From Phycisphaeraceae bacterium (lineage in GTDB: Bacteria; Planctomycetota; Phycisphaerae; Phycisphaerales; UBA1924): a stretch of DNA of 32,688 nucleotides. The first letter of the stretch is position 1. Every line of letters starts with the position of its first letter. Below are positions 23,813-31,141 of this stretch, in pieces. The notes beneath the pieces were generated by a model. The model ran no database searches, was not told where the DNA came from, and worked only from the letters and a program-made list of their open reading frames with translations. The translations under genes were made by a program, and so were the position numbers. The stretch covers positions 1 to 32,688 of the forward strand of contig JAHBXE010000027.1 in assembly GCA_019636625.1 (NCBI GenBank), in the 5' to 3' direction.

Positions 23813-24685
23813 ATGCGTGCCATGCCTGTTGGGATCATCGCGGCGATCGCCATTCCGGCCGCGACTTTCGCGGACGTCGTGACCCTGACGCCATCGAGCG
23901 ACAACTCCATCTACGAGCACCCGCTCGGCCTGCTCAGCAACGGCGCGGGCCCCGGCCTCTTCGCGGGTCGAACGAGCCAGGGTCTCATCCGGCGTGCCCT
24001 GCTCCGGTTCGATGTGGCGGGCGCGGTCCCAGCGGGCTCCACGATCACCTCCGTCACGCTCTCGCTGAACCTCTCTCGGTCGAACTCGGGAGATGTCGAG
24101 TGCACGCTCCACCGGCTGCTCGTCGATTGGGGGGAAGGGACCTCCGTGGCCCCGGGCGAGGGCGGGCGCGGCACGACGCCAAGCGCGGGTGATGCGACGT
24201 GGCTGCACACGTTCTTCGACACTTCGTTCTGGTCGTCGCCCGGCGGGCAGGCGGGTGTCGACTTCATCCAGACACCCAGCGGCAGCGCAACCGTCGGCGC
24301 GGCCTTGATGCCGTACCAATGGTCCTCCACGCCAGGCCTGGTCGCCGATGTGCAATCCTGGCTGAACGCGCCGGGCACGAACTTTGGATGGATGCTCGTG
24401 GGGGGCGAGTCCGCGCCCGGCTCCGCCAAACGGTTCGACAGCCGCGAACACCCCGAGCCCTCGCAACGCCCCAAGCTGACAGTCACCTACTCGCCGCCGT
24501 GCTACGCGAACTGCGACGGCTCCACCGGCACCCCGCTGCTCACCGCCAACGACTTCCAGTGCTTCCTCAACACGTTCGCGGCCGGCGCTTCCTACGCCAA
24601 CTGCGACGGGTCCACCGGGACCCCGCTGCTGACCGCCAACGACTTCCAGTGCTTCCTGAACAAGTTCGCGGCGGGCTGTTCGTAG
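23813..24685 (+). CDS. Secreted DNRLRE-like protein with dockerin-like tail
   Basis: Protein of 290 residues. A signal peptide (MRAMPVGIIAAIAIPAATFA) is followed by a beta-sandwich domain typical of DNRLRE proteins: DNSIYEHPLG, IRRALLRFDVAGAVPAGSTI, TSVTLSLNLSR, WLNAPGTNFGWMLVGGE and PKLTVTYSPP. The tail holds two 30-residue repeats, YANCDGSTGTPLLTANDFQC plus FLNKFAAG, with codons starting at 24503 and 24593, and ends in FAAGCS. This resembles the tail that, from memory, NCBI calls a GC-type dockerin. It is probably exported and anchored or displayed. GAGGAG lies 7 bases before the ATG, which fixes the start. Confidence 0.85.
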   Translation: MRAMPVGIIAAIAIPAATFADVVTLTPSSDNSIYEHPLGLLSNGAGPGLFAGRTSQGLIRRALLRFDVAGAVPAGSTITSVTLSLNLSRSNSGDVECTLHRLLVDWGEGTSVAPGEGGRGTTPSAGDATWLHTFFDTSFWSSPGGQAGVDFIQTPSGSATVGAALMPYQWSSTPGLVADVQSWLNAPGTNFGWMLVGGESAPGSAKRFDSREHPEPSQRPKLTVTYSPPCYANCDGSTGTPLLTANDFQCFLNTFAAGASYANCDGSTGTPLLTANDFQCFLNKFAAGCS

Positions 24686-24730
24686 GCCCGGCCACCGGCG
24701 GACTTCTTCAACCACCTCTCCCCCCACCCA

Positions 24731-24770
24731 CCTCCACCCCCCTCCACCCCCTTCCACCCCCTTCCACCCC
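24731..24770. repeat. Four 10-base tandem units
   Basis: Four consecutive decamers of the form C(C/T)TCCACCCC directly after the dockerin-tailed gene. They lie inside a C-rich stretch of about 60 bases that ends before the 45-bp hairpin repeat. Confidence 0.75.
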
Positions 24771-24829
24771 CACTCAGCTCTTCCCGAACGCGCGGGGGTT
24801 CTTTCGTGATCCGCCGGCGCTGGGGAGAT

Positions 24830-24874
24830 TTCAAAGATGGCCACGTGGAGGGAGAGGGTTTGGCCATCTTTGAA
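24830..24874. repeat. Dispersed 45-bp hairpin repeat, copy 1
   Basis: Perfect 14-bp arms TTCAAAGATGGCCA (24830-24843) and TGGCCATCTTTGAA (24861-24874) around a 17-base purine-rich loop. Two more copies lie at 29258 and 29588 with nearly the same loop, so this is a family and not a chance palindrome. Confidence 0.9.
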
Positions 24875-24967
24875 TCCGGCGTCGTCGTGTCGGGGATGGG
24901 AGCTTCTGCTCTGAGAACACCGCCGCGCTGCTTGCCGTGACTTGCACGGCGACGCGCCGGAGAACTC

Positions 24968-24995
24968 TTGCGGTGTCTTGCTTCTCTGGTACACT
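24968..24995 (+). promoter_or_regulatory. Possible sigma70-type promoter before the subtilase gene
   Basis: TTGCGG at 24968-24973 and TACACT at 24990-24995 with a 16-base spacer, about 80 bases before the ATG at 25077. Matches are partial and this is the only support. Confidence 0.35.
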
Positions 24996-25076
24996 GCTCG
25001 AAGAGGCTGGAGCCGCTCGTCGCTCCGATGCCGATTTCAGCTCGAGGGACGATTCTCACATCCAGAGGAGCTCCGC

Positions 25077-28000
25077 ATGAAACGTCGCAACCGTTGCGTT
25101 GTCCCGGCGATGATCGCCATCGCCGCGGGTCAGGCCTTGGCGCAGTCCGATGCCGCCGTGCAGGCCAAGCGTGGCTTGAGTGCATCGGAGGTCCGCCTGC
25201 CTTCGGGCGGGGTGGCGCACCGGACGGAGAACGTGATCATCCGCCGGCAGACGCTGAGCGTGCCGGGATCGCCCACGACGATCCTGCTGTGGGATGAGGT
25301 GGACGGCGCCGGGTTCGTGCGGCCGCACTTTGCGATCAGCACGGATGGGGGGCGGTCGGTGGCGGGGCGTGTGAGGGAGAACACGAACCTGGTCGAGTTG
25401 CAGTACGCGACGTTCGACCCGCTGCAGGGCGAGCCGCCGGTGGACCCGCGTTTTGCGGCGGGCGCGTCGAGCGATCTGTACCTGGTGCAGTGCGTGGTGT
25501 GGCCGCTGCCGGAGTTCCGCGCGGGGATCGAGGCCGCGGGGGGGAAAGTTGTCCGGTACCTGCCGGAGAACTCGCTGGCGGTGCGGATGGCGCCTGGGGT
25601 GGCGGCGAAGGTGCGGGAGCTGCCGTTCATCCGCTGGGTGGGGGCGTACCACCCGGCGTACAAGGTGGACCCGAAGGTGCTGCTGGAGGTGACGGGCAGC
25701 GGCGATGCGGCGGCGGCGCGGTACTCGATCGAGTGCTTCGAGCGGGGGATGGGGGACCAGGGGCGGGTGGCGGACGCGATCCTCGCGATGGGCGGGATCG
25801 TGGACATCCACACGCCGGACCAGTTCCGGATGGAGGCGACGCTGACGCCGGCGCAGGTGGCGGCGGTGGCGCAGCTCAACGAGGTGAACTGGATCGAGCC
25901 GTGGGGCGGTCCGGCGCAGTACGACATGAACAACGTCCGGGCCGTGGGCGGGGCGAACTACATCGAGACGACGTTGGGCTTCACGGGCCAGGGGGTTCGG
26001 GGCGAGGTGTTCGACTCGGAGTTGCGGAACACGCACACGGAGTTCACGCTGATCACGCCCGTGGCGCACAGCCCGACGTTCGACCCGGGGGATGTGGCGC
26101 ACGGGACCAGTTCGTACAGCGTGGTCTTTGCGCGCGGGGCCGATCCCTTGGCGCGGGGGATCCTGCCCAACGCCGAGGAGGGGTACTTCTACGACGACGG
26201 CGCGAGCACGCAGTTCGGCGGGGCGCAGACGCGCCTGGCCGCGAACCAGCAACTGGTCAACCCCGCGCTCGCGTTCCAGTGCGTGTTCCAGACCTCGAGC
26301 GTGGGGAGCGCCCGGACGACGACGTACACGGCGATCTCGGCGGAGGTGGACGACTACCTGTTCATCACGCGCCTGCTGTCGACGCAGTCGCAGAGCAACG
26401 CAGGGTGGTTCACGGGCGAGCCGCTGAACAACTCGCGCCCGCAGGCGTGGGCGAAGAACATCGTGTCGGTCGGGGCGGTGTACCACTTCAACGACACGGA
26501 CGCGACCAACGACCGCTGGATCAGCGCCAACGCCAGTTGCTCGTCCCCGAGCGGGAGCGTGAGTTCCGGCCCCGCGTCGGACGGCCGCATCAAGCCGGAC
26601 CTGTGCTTCTACAACGACTGCATCCGCGCGGCGACCAAGACCAACGACACGGCGATGACGGAGTTCGGCGGGACGAGTTCGGCCACGCCCATGACCGCCG
26701 GGCACTTCGGGCTGTTCTTCCAGATGTGGCACGAGGGGGTGTGGAAGGGGCGCGGCGGGCAGTCAACGGTGTTCGCCAGCCGGGCGGCGATGACCACGGC
26801 CAAGGCGGCGCTGATCAACACGGCGACGCAGTACAACTGGCTGGGCGGCGGGGCCAACGGGGACATCACGCGGGTGCGCCAGGGGTGGGGCCGGCCGAAC
26901 CTGCAGACGCTCTACGACCGGCGGAACGAGACGTTCATCGTGGATGAGGAGCACGCGCTGGCGCCCCTGGCGACGCGGTCGTACACCGTGCTGGTGCCGC
27001 CGGGCCAGCCGAGCCTGAACGTGACGATGTGCTACGCCGACCCGCAGGGGAACCCGGCGGTGCAGGCGACGCACCGGGTCAACGACCTGTCCCTGCGCGT
27101 CGTCGATCCGGGCGGCACGGTCTACTGGGGCAACAACGGCCTCTCCGCCGCGCTGACCTCCACCTCCGGCGGCGTGTCGAACACCAAGGACACGGTGGAG
27201 AACGTGTTCATCGCCAACCCCCTGGCGGGGGTGTGGCGGATCGAGGTGGTCGGGGATGTCATCACGCAGGATGCCAACCCGGCGACGGCGGCGGTGGACG
27301 CCGTGTTCTCGATCTGGGCCACCGGCTGCCGCGAGGAGACGATGAAGCGATCGCCGGTGTACGGCTACTCGGTGCAGTCCAACGGGAACGACCGCCTGTA
27401 CCGGATCGACATGGAGACGGGGGAGGCGGTGGACCTGGGCCTGGTGGGCAACGGGGACATGGAGGGCCTGTCGTTCGGGCCCGACGGCAACCTCTACGGC
27501 ATCACGGGCTCGGCCACGGCGACGACGGGCCAGCTCTGGAACATTTCCATCCCGCCGGGCTCGCAGGTGGGCGGCTCCTTTGCTCGCAACGGCATCGACG
27601 CGGGCATGGACTACTTCGACGGCGCGTTGTTCCAGTTGCAGGGCAACAACAGTACATCCTCCATCTTGTACAGGATCAACCCGAACACGGGCGCCCCGAC
27701 GCTGGTCGGCAACGGCGCGTTCTTCGGGGACAACATCGCGATCAACACCCTCGGCGCCGCCTTCGCGGTTGATGCCATCTTCAACTTCACGCTCTACAGC
27801 GTGAACCTCTCCAACGGCGCGATGGCGGCGGTCGGGCCGCTGGGCATCACCGGCAGCCTGCAGGGCGGGACCTCCTTCAGCGCCGACAACATCCTGTACC
27901 TGCTCTGTTCGGACGGCCGGATCTTCACCATCAACACCGCGACGGGCGCGGCGACGCACCGGGCCACGGTCACGGTCAACGGCGTGACCACCGGCGGCTG

Positions 28001-29153
28001 GGAGGGGCTGGCCATCGACCGCTTCTCCGCGGCGGCGCCGATGGAGCTGCCCGCGTTCGGTTCCACGTTCAGTTCGGGCACGCTGACGCGCGGGTACTTC
28101 TTCACCGCCCCGTACAACGGCGCGATCCAGGGTGTCCGTGTGCCCAACGAGGCGGGCGAGACGATCCAGAACGTCGAGATCGTGCGGTTCACCGCCGGCG
28201 CCCCGCCGGTCTTCCCGACCACCACCAACAGCTTCGTGTCCCTCGGCCGGTTCGACAACCAGCCGGCGAACCAGGTCATCTCCTGCAACATCCCCGTCGC
28301 CGCGGGCGACATCATCGGCGTGCTCGGCGCGTGCGGGACGACGACGATGCGCAACTCCTACGGCCCGGCCAATCCCACCTTTGCCAGCAGCATGAAGGGC
28401 CTGCCCGTGACGCTGCGCCGGATGGGGATGCAGTTCAACCTGTTCGACAACGCGGCGCGGGACCTGTGGACCGAGAATGCCAGTTCCGTCTCTCGCATCG
28501 AACTCTACTACACGGACGGGCGGAACAACCTGTACCTCAACGGCGACCAGCCGGGCGCCGGGAGCACCCTGGTGACCACGCCGCTCACCACGCCCCTGGG
28601 CACGACCACGTGGACCAACGGCGAACTCTTCGCCAACAGCGGCAACGACCCCGAGTTCATCGCCGCCGGCGCCCAGGGCAACTGCTTCGACGGCCTGGGC
28701 AGCCCGGCCAACTGCGAGCTGGTCTTCAACTTCGATGTGGACAGCGTGTCGTTCATCTACGGCGGGAACCTGGGCGGGATCACCGTCGAGGCCCGCAACG
28801 CGGCGAACGTTGTCGTGGATTCGTTCACGCAACTGGACACCTTCAGCGGTCAGCCCGCCGGCCCGCGGATTCTCGCCGCTCCCGGCATCCGCCGTCTCCG
28901 GTGGATCGAAGCGGTGAGCGGCTCCTTCGCCGCGCTCGACAACATCCGCATCCACGGCGCGCCGTTCTGCTACCCCAACTGCGACGGCTCCACCGGCACC
29001 CCGCTGCTGACCGCCAACGACTTCCAGTGCTTCCTGAACAAGTTCGCCGCGGGCGACCTCTACGCCAACTGCGACGGGTCCACCGGGACCCCCGCCCTCA
29101 CCGCGAACGACTTCCAGTGCTTCCTCAACAAGTTCGCGGCGGGCTGTTCGTAA
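25077..29153 (+). CDS. Secreted S8 subtilisin-like protease with dockerin-like tail
   Basis: Protein of 1358 residues; AGAGGAG sits just before the ATG. A signal peptide ends near AQALAQ (about residue 23). A prodomain-like region (about 130-280) contains two stretches suggestive of inhibitor-type repeats. The subtilase domain has the triad D313 (GEVFDSELRNTH), H342 (AHGTSSYS) and S534 (GGTSSATPMTAG). A P-domain-like beta region follows (TYTV-type, about 640-755), then propeller-like text (YGYSVQSNGNDRLYRIDMET, about 757-985), more beta modules, and two dockerin-like repeats starting at 28971 and 29061, ending FAAGCS. It is probably an extracellular or surface protease. The subtilase order D, H, S is intact, so activity is likely. 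A strong terminator follows at 29204. Confidence 0.9.
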   Translation: MKRRNRCVVPAMIAIAAGQALAQSDAAVQAKRGLSASEVRLPSGGVAHRTENVIIRRQTLSVPGSPTTILLWDEVDGAGFVRPHFAISTDGGRSVAGRVRENTNLVELQYATFDPLQGEPPVDPRFAAGASSDLYLVQCVVWPLPEFRAGIEAAGGKVVRYLPENSLAVRMAPGVAAKVRELPFIRWVGAYHPAYKVDPKVLLEVTGSGDAAAARYSIECFERGMGDQGRVADAILAMGGIVDIHTPDQFRMEATLTPAQVAAVAQLNEVNWIEPWGGPAQYDMNNVRAVGGANYIETTLGFTGQGVRGEVFDSELRNTHTEFTLITPVAHSPTFDPGDVAHGTSSYSVVFARGADPLARGILPNAEEGYFYDDGASTQFGGAQTRLAANQQLVNPALAFQCVFQTSSVGSARTTTYTAISAEVDDYLFITRLLSTQSQSNAGWFTGEPLNNSRPQAWAKNIVSVGAVYHFNDTDATNDRWISANASCSSPSGSVSSGPASDGRIKPDLCFYNDCIRAATKTNDTAMTEFGGTSSATPMTAGHFGLFFQMWHEGVWKGRGGQSTVFASRAAMTTAKAALINTATQYNWLGGGANGDITRVRQGWGRPNLQTLYDRRNETFIVDEEHALAPLATRSYTVLVPPGQPSLNVTMCYADPQGNPAVQATHRVNDLSLRVVDPGGTVYWGNNGLSAALTSTSGGVSNTKDTVENVFIANPLAGVWRIEVVGDVITQDANPATAAVDAVFSIWATGCREETMKRSPVYGYSVQSNGNDRLYRIDMETGEAVDLGLVGNGDMEGLSFGPDGNLYGITGSATATTGQLWNISIPPGSQVGGSFARNGIDAGMDYFDGALFQLQGNNSTSSILYRINPNTGAPTLVGNGAFFGDNIAINTLGAAFAVDAIFNFTLYSVNLSNGAMAAVGPLGITGSLQGGTSFSADNILYLLCSDGRIFTINTATGAATHRATVTVNGVTTGGWEGLAIDRFSAAAPMELPAFGSTFSSGTLTRGYFFTAPYNGAIQGVRVPNEAGETIQNVEIVRFTAGAPPVFPTTTNSFVSLGRFDNQPANQVISCNIPVAAGDIIGVLGACGTTTMRNSYGPANPTFASSMKGLPVTLRRMGMQFNLFDNAARDLWTENASSVSRIELYYTDGRNNLYLNGDQPGAGSTLVTTPLTTPLGTTTWTNGELFANSGNDPEFIAAGAQGNCFDGLGSPANCELVFNFDVDSVSFIYGGNLGGITVEARNAANVVVDSFTQLDTFSGQPAGPRILAAPGIRRLRWIEAVSGSFAALDNIRIHGAPFCYPNCDGSTGTPLLTANDFQCFLNKFAAGDLYANCDGSTGTPALTANDFQCFLNKFAAGCS

Positions 29154-29203
29154 CTTCTCTCCATCAGCGACCCGGACCTTTCGCCACCCCCCCACCCCCC
29201 CCT

Positions 29204-29231
29204 CCCCCCGCCACCGTGCGGGGGGTTTTTT
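29204..29231 (+). terminator. Rho-independent terminator after the subtilase gene
   Basis: CCCCCCGC (29204-29211), loop of 6, GCGGGGGG (29218-29225), then six T (29226-29231). It lies 50 bases after the stop codon. Confidence 0.88.
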
Positions 29232-29257
29232 CTTGGTCCGTGGGGGTGCCGGGGGAT

Positions 29258-29301
29258 TTCAAAGATGGCCACGTGGAGGGAGAGGGTTTGGCCATCTTTG
29301 A
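29258..29301. repeat. Dispersed 45-bp hairpin repeat, copy 2
   Basis: TTCAAAGATGGCCA at 29258-29271 and TGGCCATCTTTGA at 29289-29301; the last A is replaced by G. The loop is as in copy 1. It lies 26 bases after the terminator T-tract. Confidence 0.88.
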
Positions 29302-29346
29302 GGAGGGCATTGGGGAATGAAGAACGTGAGTTGTGTGGGCGTACTG

Positions 29347-29439
29347 GCAGGCTTTCAGCCTGCTTTGTTTCTTCGGGGCCGGTCCGGGGGTGCCGCTTCG
29401 CGGCGACCCCCGGCTATTGACGATCGAGCCCTTCGGGCT
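29347..29439. repeat. Three REP-like hairpins with TTC loops
   Basis: Hairpin 1: GCAGGCT, TTC, AGCCTGC (29347-29363). Hairpin 2: 13-bp stem with one bulged G, centre GCCGC TTC GCGGC, flanks CCGGGGGT and ACCCCCGG (29384-29413). Hairpin 3: AGCCC, TTC, GGGCT (29427-29439). All three have the same TTC triloop. Confidence 0.78.
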
Positions 29440-29467
29440 GTAGGAGTGGGGAAGAGGGCATCGGGGA

Positions 29468-29586
29468 GTGGGCAGTGGGAAGTGGGCAGTGGGAAGTGGG
29501 GAGTGGGGAGTGGGCAGTGGGCAGTGGGGAGTGGGGAGTGGGAAGTGGGGAGTGGGCAGTGGGAAGTGGGCAGTGGGGAGTGGGGA
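29468..29586. repeat. Heptad tandem array, 17 units of GTGGGNA
   Basis: Seventeen uninterrupted 7-base units, all GTGGGNA, where only the sixth base varies (A, C or G, never T). Length 119 bases. The array runs into copy 3 of the 45-bp hairpin with a 1-base gap. It resembles the short tandem heptamer repeats known from cyanobacteria (STRR). Confidence 0.93.
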
Positions 29587-29587
29587 T

Positions 29588-29632
29588 TTCAAAGATGGCC
29601 ACGTGGAGGGAGGGGGTTTGGCCACCTTTGAA
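29588..29632. repeat. Dispersed 45-bp hairpin repeat, copy 3
   Basis: TTCAAAGATGGCCA at 29588-29601 and TGGCCACCTTTGAA at 29619-29632, one base different from copy 1 (T to C, which still allows a G-U or changed pair). The loop has one A to G change. Confidence 0.86.
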
Positions 29633-29698
29633 ATGGAGGGGTGCGACGGCGGGTCTGGCCGCGGGTGGTGCGGGGCATCGGGGGCGTGCGGCGGCGGC

Positions 29699-30997
29699 TC
29701 AGGAACCGGCGGGGCGGAAGTCGAAGAGCATGCAGTACGCGGCCTGCCAGACCGGGTAGGCGACCTCGCAGCGGTAGCCGATGAACTGCTCCGGGTCCCA
29801 GCCCACACGCTCAAAGACGTGCTGCACCAGCTCGGCGTGCCGCTCGTAGTACGGCGTGCCCACGCGGGCCAGGCCCGAGCCGAGGCAGGTCAGGGGCGGG
29901 TCGCCGGGGAAGCGTGTGGACCAGCGTGCCCGGCGGCCGGGCGTGCCGCTGCTGAACCCGCCCAGGTGGAGCTCCGCGGACGGGCTGCACCGGCGGGCGA
30001 TGTCGCGGTGGAGGTACACATCCGACACCATCTTCCGCGCCGGGTACACCATCAGCGACGACACCTCGCCGATGGGCGGGTCGAGGGTCGCGGGGTGCCG
30101 GTCGGGCGTGGCCCGCCGGTGGGCCATGACCAGGTCCAGCGGCTCGCGGCCCGGCTCATCCTTGGGGTCCACGACGTGGATCGTCAGTTTCCCGGACACC
30201 CGGGCCGTCACGCGCGGCAGGGGCTCGGAGCAGAACGACCGCAGGAGCGCATCGGGCGTGTCCCCCCGGGCCGGGCGGGCCGCCAGCGTCCGCATCGAGG
30301 CCCCGCGCTCGGGGTCGGGCAGGGCCATGTTGTCGGGCGTGACCGCCGCGAGTTCCAGCGGCACGGCGCTGCCGCGCCAGACGTGCCCGATGCGCCCCTG
30401 CACGCGCACGGTTTCCGTCAGTTCCGGCTCGCCCGGGACAGGCCGGATGATCGACATGAGCAGCGCGGTATCCGACCAGCGGCCGACGATCTCCGCCGCG
30501 GCGCGGAACAGCGCCCGGCGTGCCGCGACGTCGTCGCCCGGCCCGCGGGGCTCGGCGCCGAAGGCGATGTCCGCTTCGAGGCGCTGGCGGAGGCGGCGCT
30601 GGCTGCCGGCCAGGCGCTGGATGAGCGTGCTCAGCGCCTCGACGGCGGCAAGGGCGGCCTCGGCCTGCTCGGCCGCTTCGGGTTCGGGTCGGCGACGGCG
30701 GACGGCCTCGATGACCTGGCGCAGCCCCTGGACGCCGGGCAGGCGCACGAGCATCGCCTCGTTGGGCTCCGCCGAGGCGAGCGCGGCGACGAGCCGCTGG
30801 CACGTGTTCCGGTCCACCCCGAGGGCGCGGGCCATGGCGCTGGCCGTCTGTTCATCCCGTGGCAGCAGCGCCACCAGCGCGCGCAACTCGACGGACAGGC
30901 GACGCGCCACCTGCGCGGCGCCGGCGCGCTCCTCCGCGCTCAACGCCGCGGGCGGCGCATCCTGGAACATCTCGGGCACGTGCCCATCCGGGATCAT
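29699..30997 (-). CDS. Unrecognised protein with possible N-terminal HTH
   Basis: Protein of 432 residues, no signal peptide or membrane segment. Residues about 20-75 contain a helical segment, RDEQTASAMARALGVDRNTC and QRLVAALA, that fits a winged or MarR/IclR-type helix-turn-helix, which would suggest DNA binding. The rest is not recognised; it contains LLMSIIRPVPGEPELTETVR, LDLVMAHRRATPDRHPATLD and an ending YCMLFDFRPAGS. ATG 30997 is chosen over upstream options because the longer frame runs into the intergenic region; GGAAGG is located about 14 bases upstream. It is divergent from the third dockerin-tailed gene with 144 bases between starts, so it could regulate it. That is inference. Confidence 0.65.
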   Translation of the reverse strand: MIPDGHVPEMFQDAPPAALSAEERAGAAQVARRLSVELRALVALLPRDEQTASAMARALGVDRNTCQRLVAALASAEPNEAMLVRLPGVQGLRQVIEAVRRRRPEPEAAEQAEAALAAVEALSTLIQRLAGSQRRLRQRLEADIAFGAEPRGPGDDVAARRALFRAAAEIVGRWSDTALLMSIIRPVPGEPELTETVRVQGRIGHVWRGSAVPLELAAVTPDNMALPDPERGASMRTLAARPARGDTPDALLRSFCSEPLPRVTARVSGKLTIHVVDPKDEPGREPLDLVMAHRRATPDRHPATLDPPIGEVSSLMVYPARKMVSDVYLHRDIARRCSPSAELHLGGFSSGTPGRRARWSTRFPGDPPLTCLGSGLARVGTPYYERHAELVQHVFERVGWDPEQFIGYRCEVAYPVWQAAYCMLFDFRPAGS

Positions 30998-31058
30998 GTC
31001 GTTCGCCTGCCTTCCATGCTGGAACAGTGTAAACGAATGCGACGTATGGTCCTGGCTG

Positions 31059-31073
31059 CTGCTCTGAGAGCAG
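31059..31073. promoter_or_regulatory. 15-bp palindrome, possible operator
   Basis: CTGCTCT, G, AGAGCAG, a perfect 7-bp inverted repeat around one base, in the 144-base region between two divergent starts. The left 11 bases recur at 24906-24916 before the subtilase gene. A protein-binding site is plausible but unproven. Confidence 0.4.
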
Positions 31074-31141
31074 TGTACGAGTTTTCCGCCTCCGGGCAAC
31101 CCCCATCCACCCGTTTCACACCGATCTGAGGGTCCTCACCG

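Larger units (their letters stand above)
24686..25076. other. Intergenic region with repeats and a possible promoter
   Basis: 391 bases without a gene. It contains a decamer array (24731-24770), a copy of the dispersed hairpin (24830-24874), the motif CTGCTCTGAGA (24906-24916) also found before the third dockerin gene, and a possible promoter at 24968-24995. Confidence 0.65.
29154..29698. other. Repeat-rich intergenic region
   Basis: 545 bases without a supported gene, holding the terminator, two copies of the 45-bp hairpin, three TTC-loop hairpins and the heptad array. Open frames across the heptads are artefacts: a 7-base unit without stop codons is read in all frames. Confidence 0.75.

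Noticed and set aside
26763..29195. 810-codon minus-strand frame opposite the subtilase
   Set aside because: No domain resemblance; antisense shadow of the secreted protease.
29468..29586. CRISPR-like array
   Set aside because: Units are contiguous 7-mers without spacers.
29317..29759. Open frames encoding repeats such as GSGKWAVGSGEWGVG across the heptad array
   Set aside because: A 7-base unit without stop codons stays open in every frame, and both strands show similar frames. No start signal or non-repetitive domain supports a protein.
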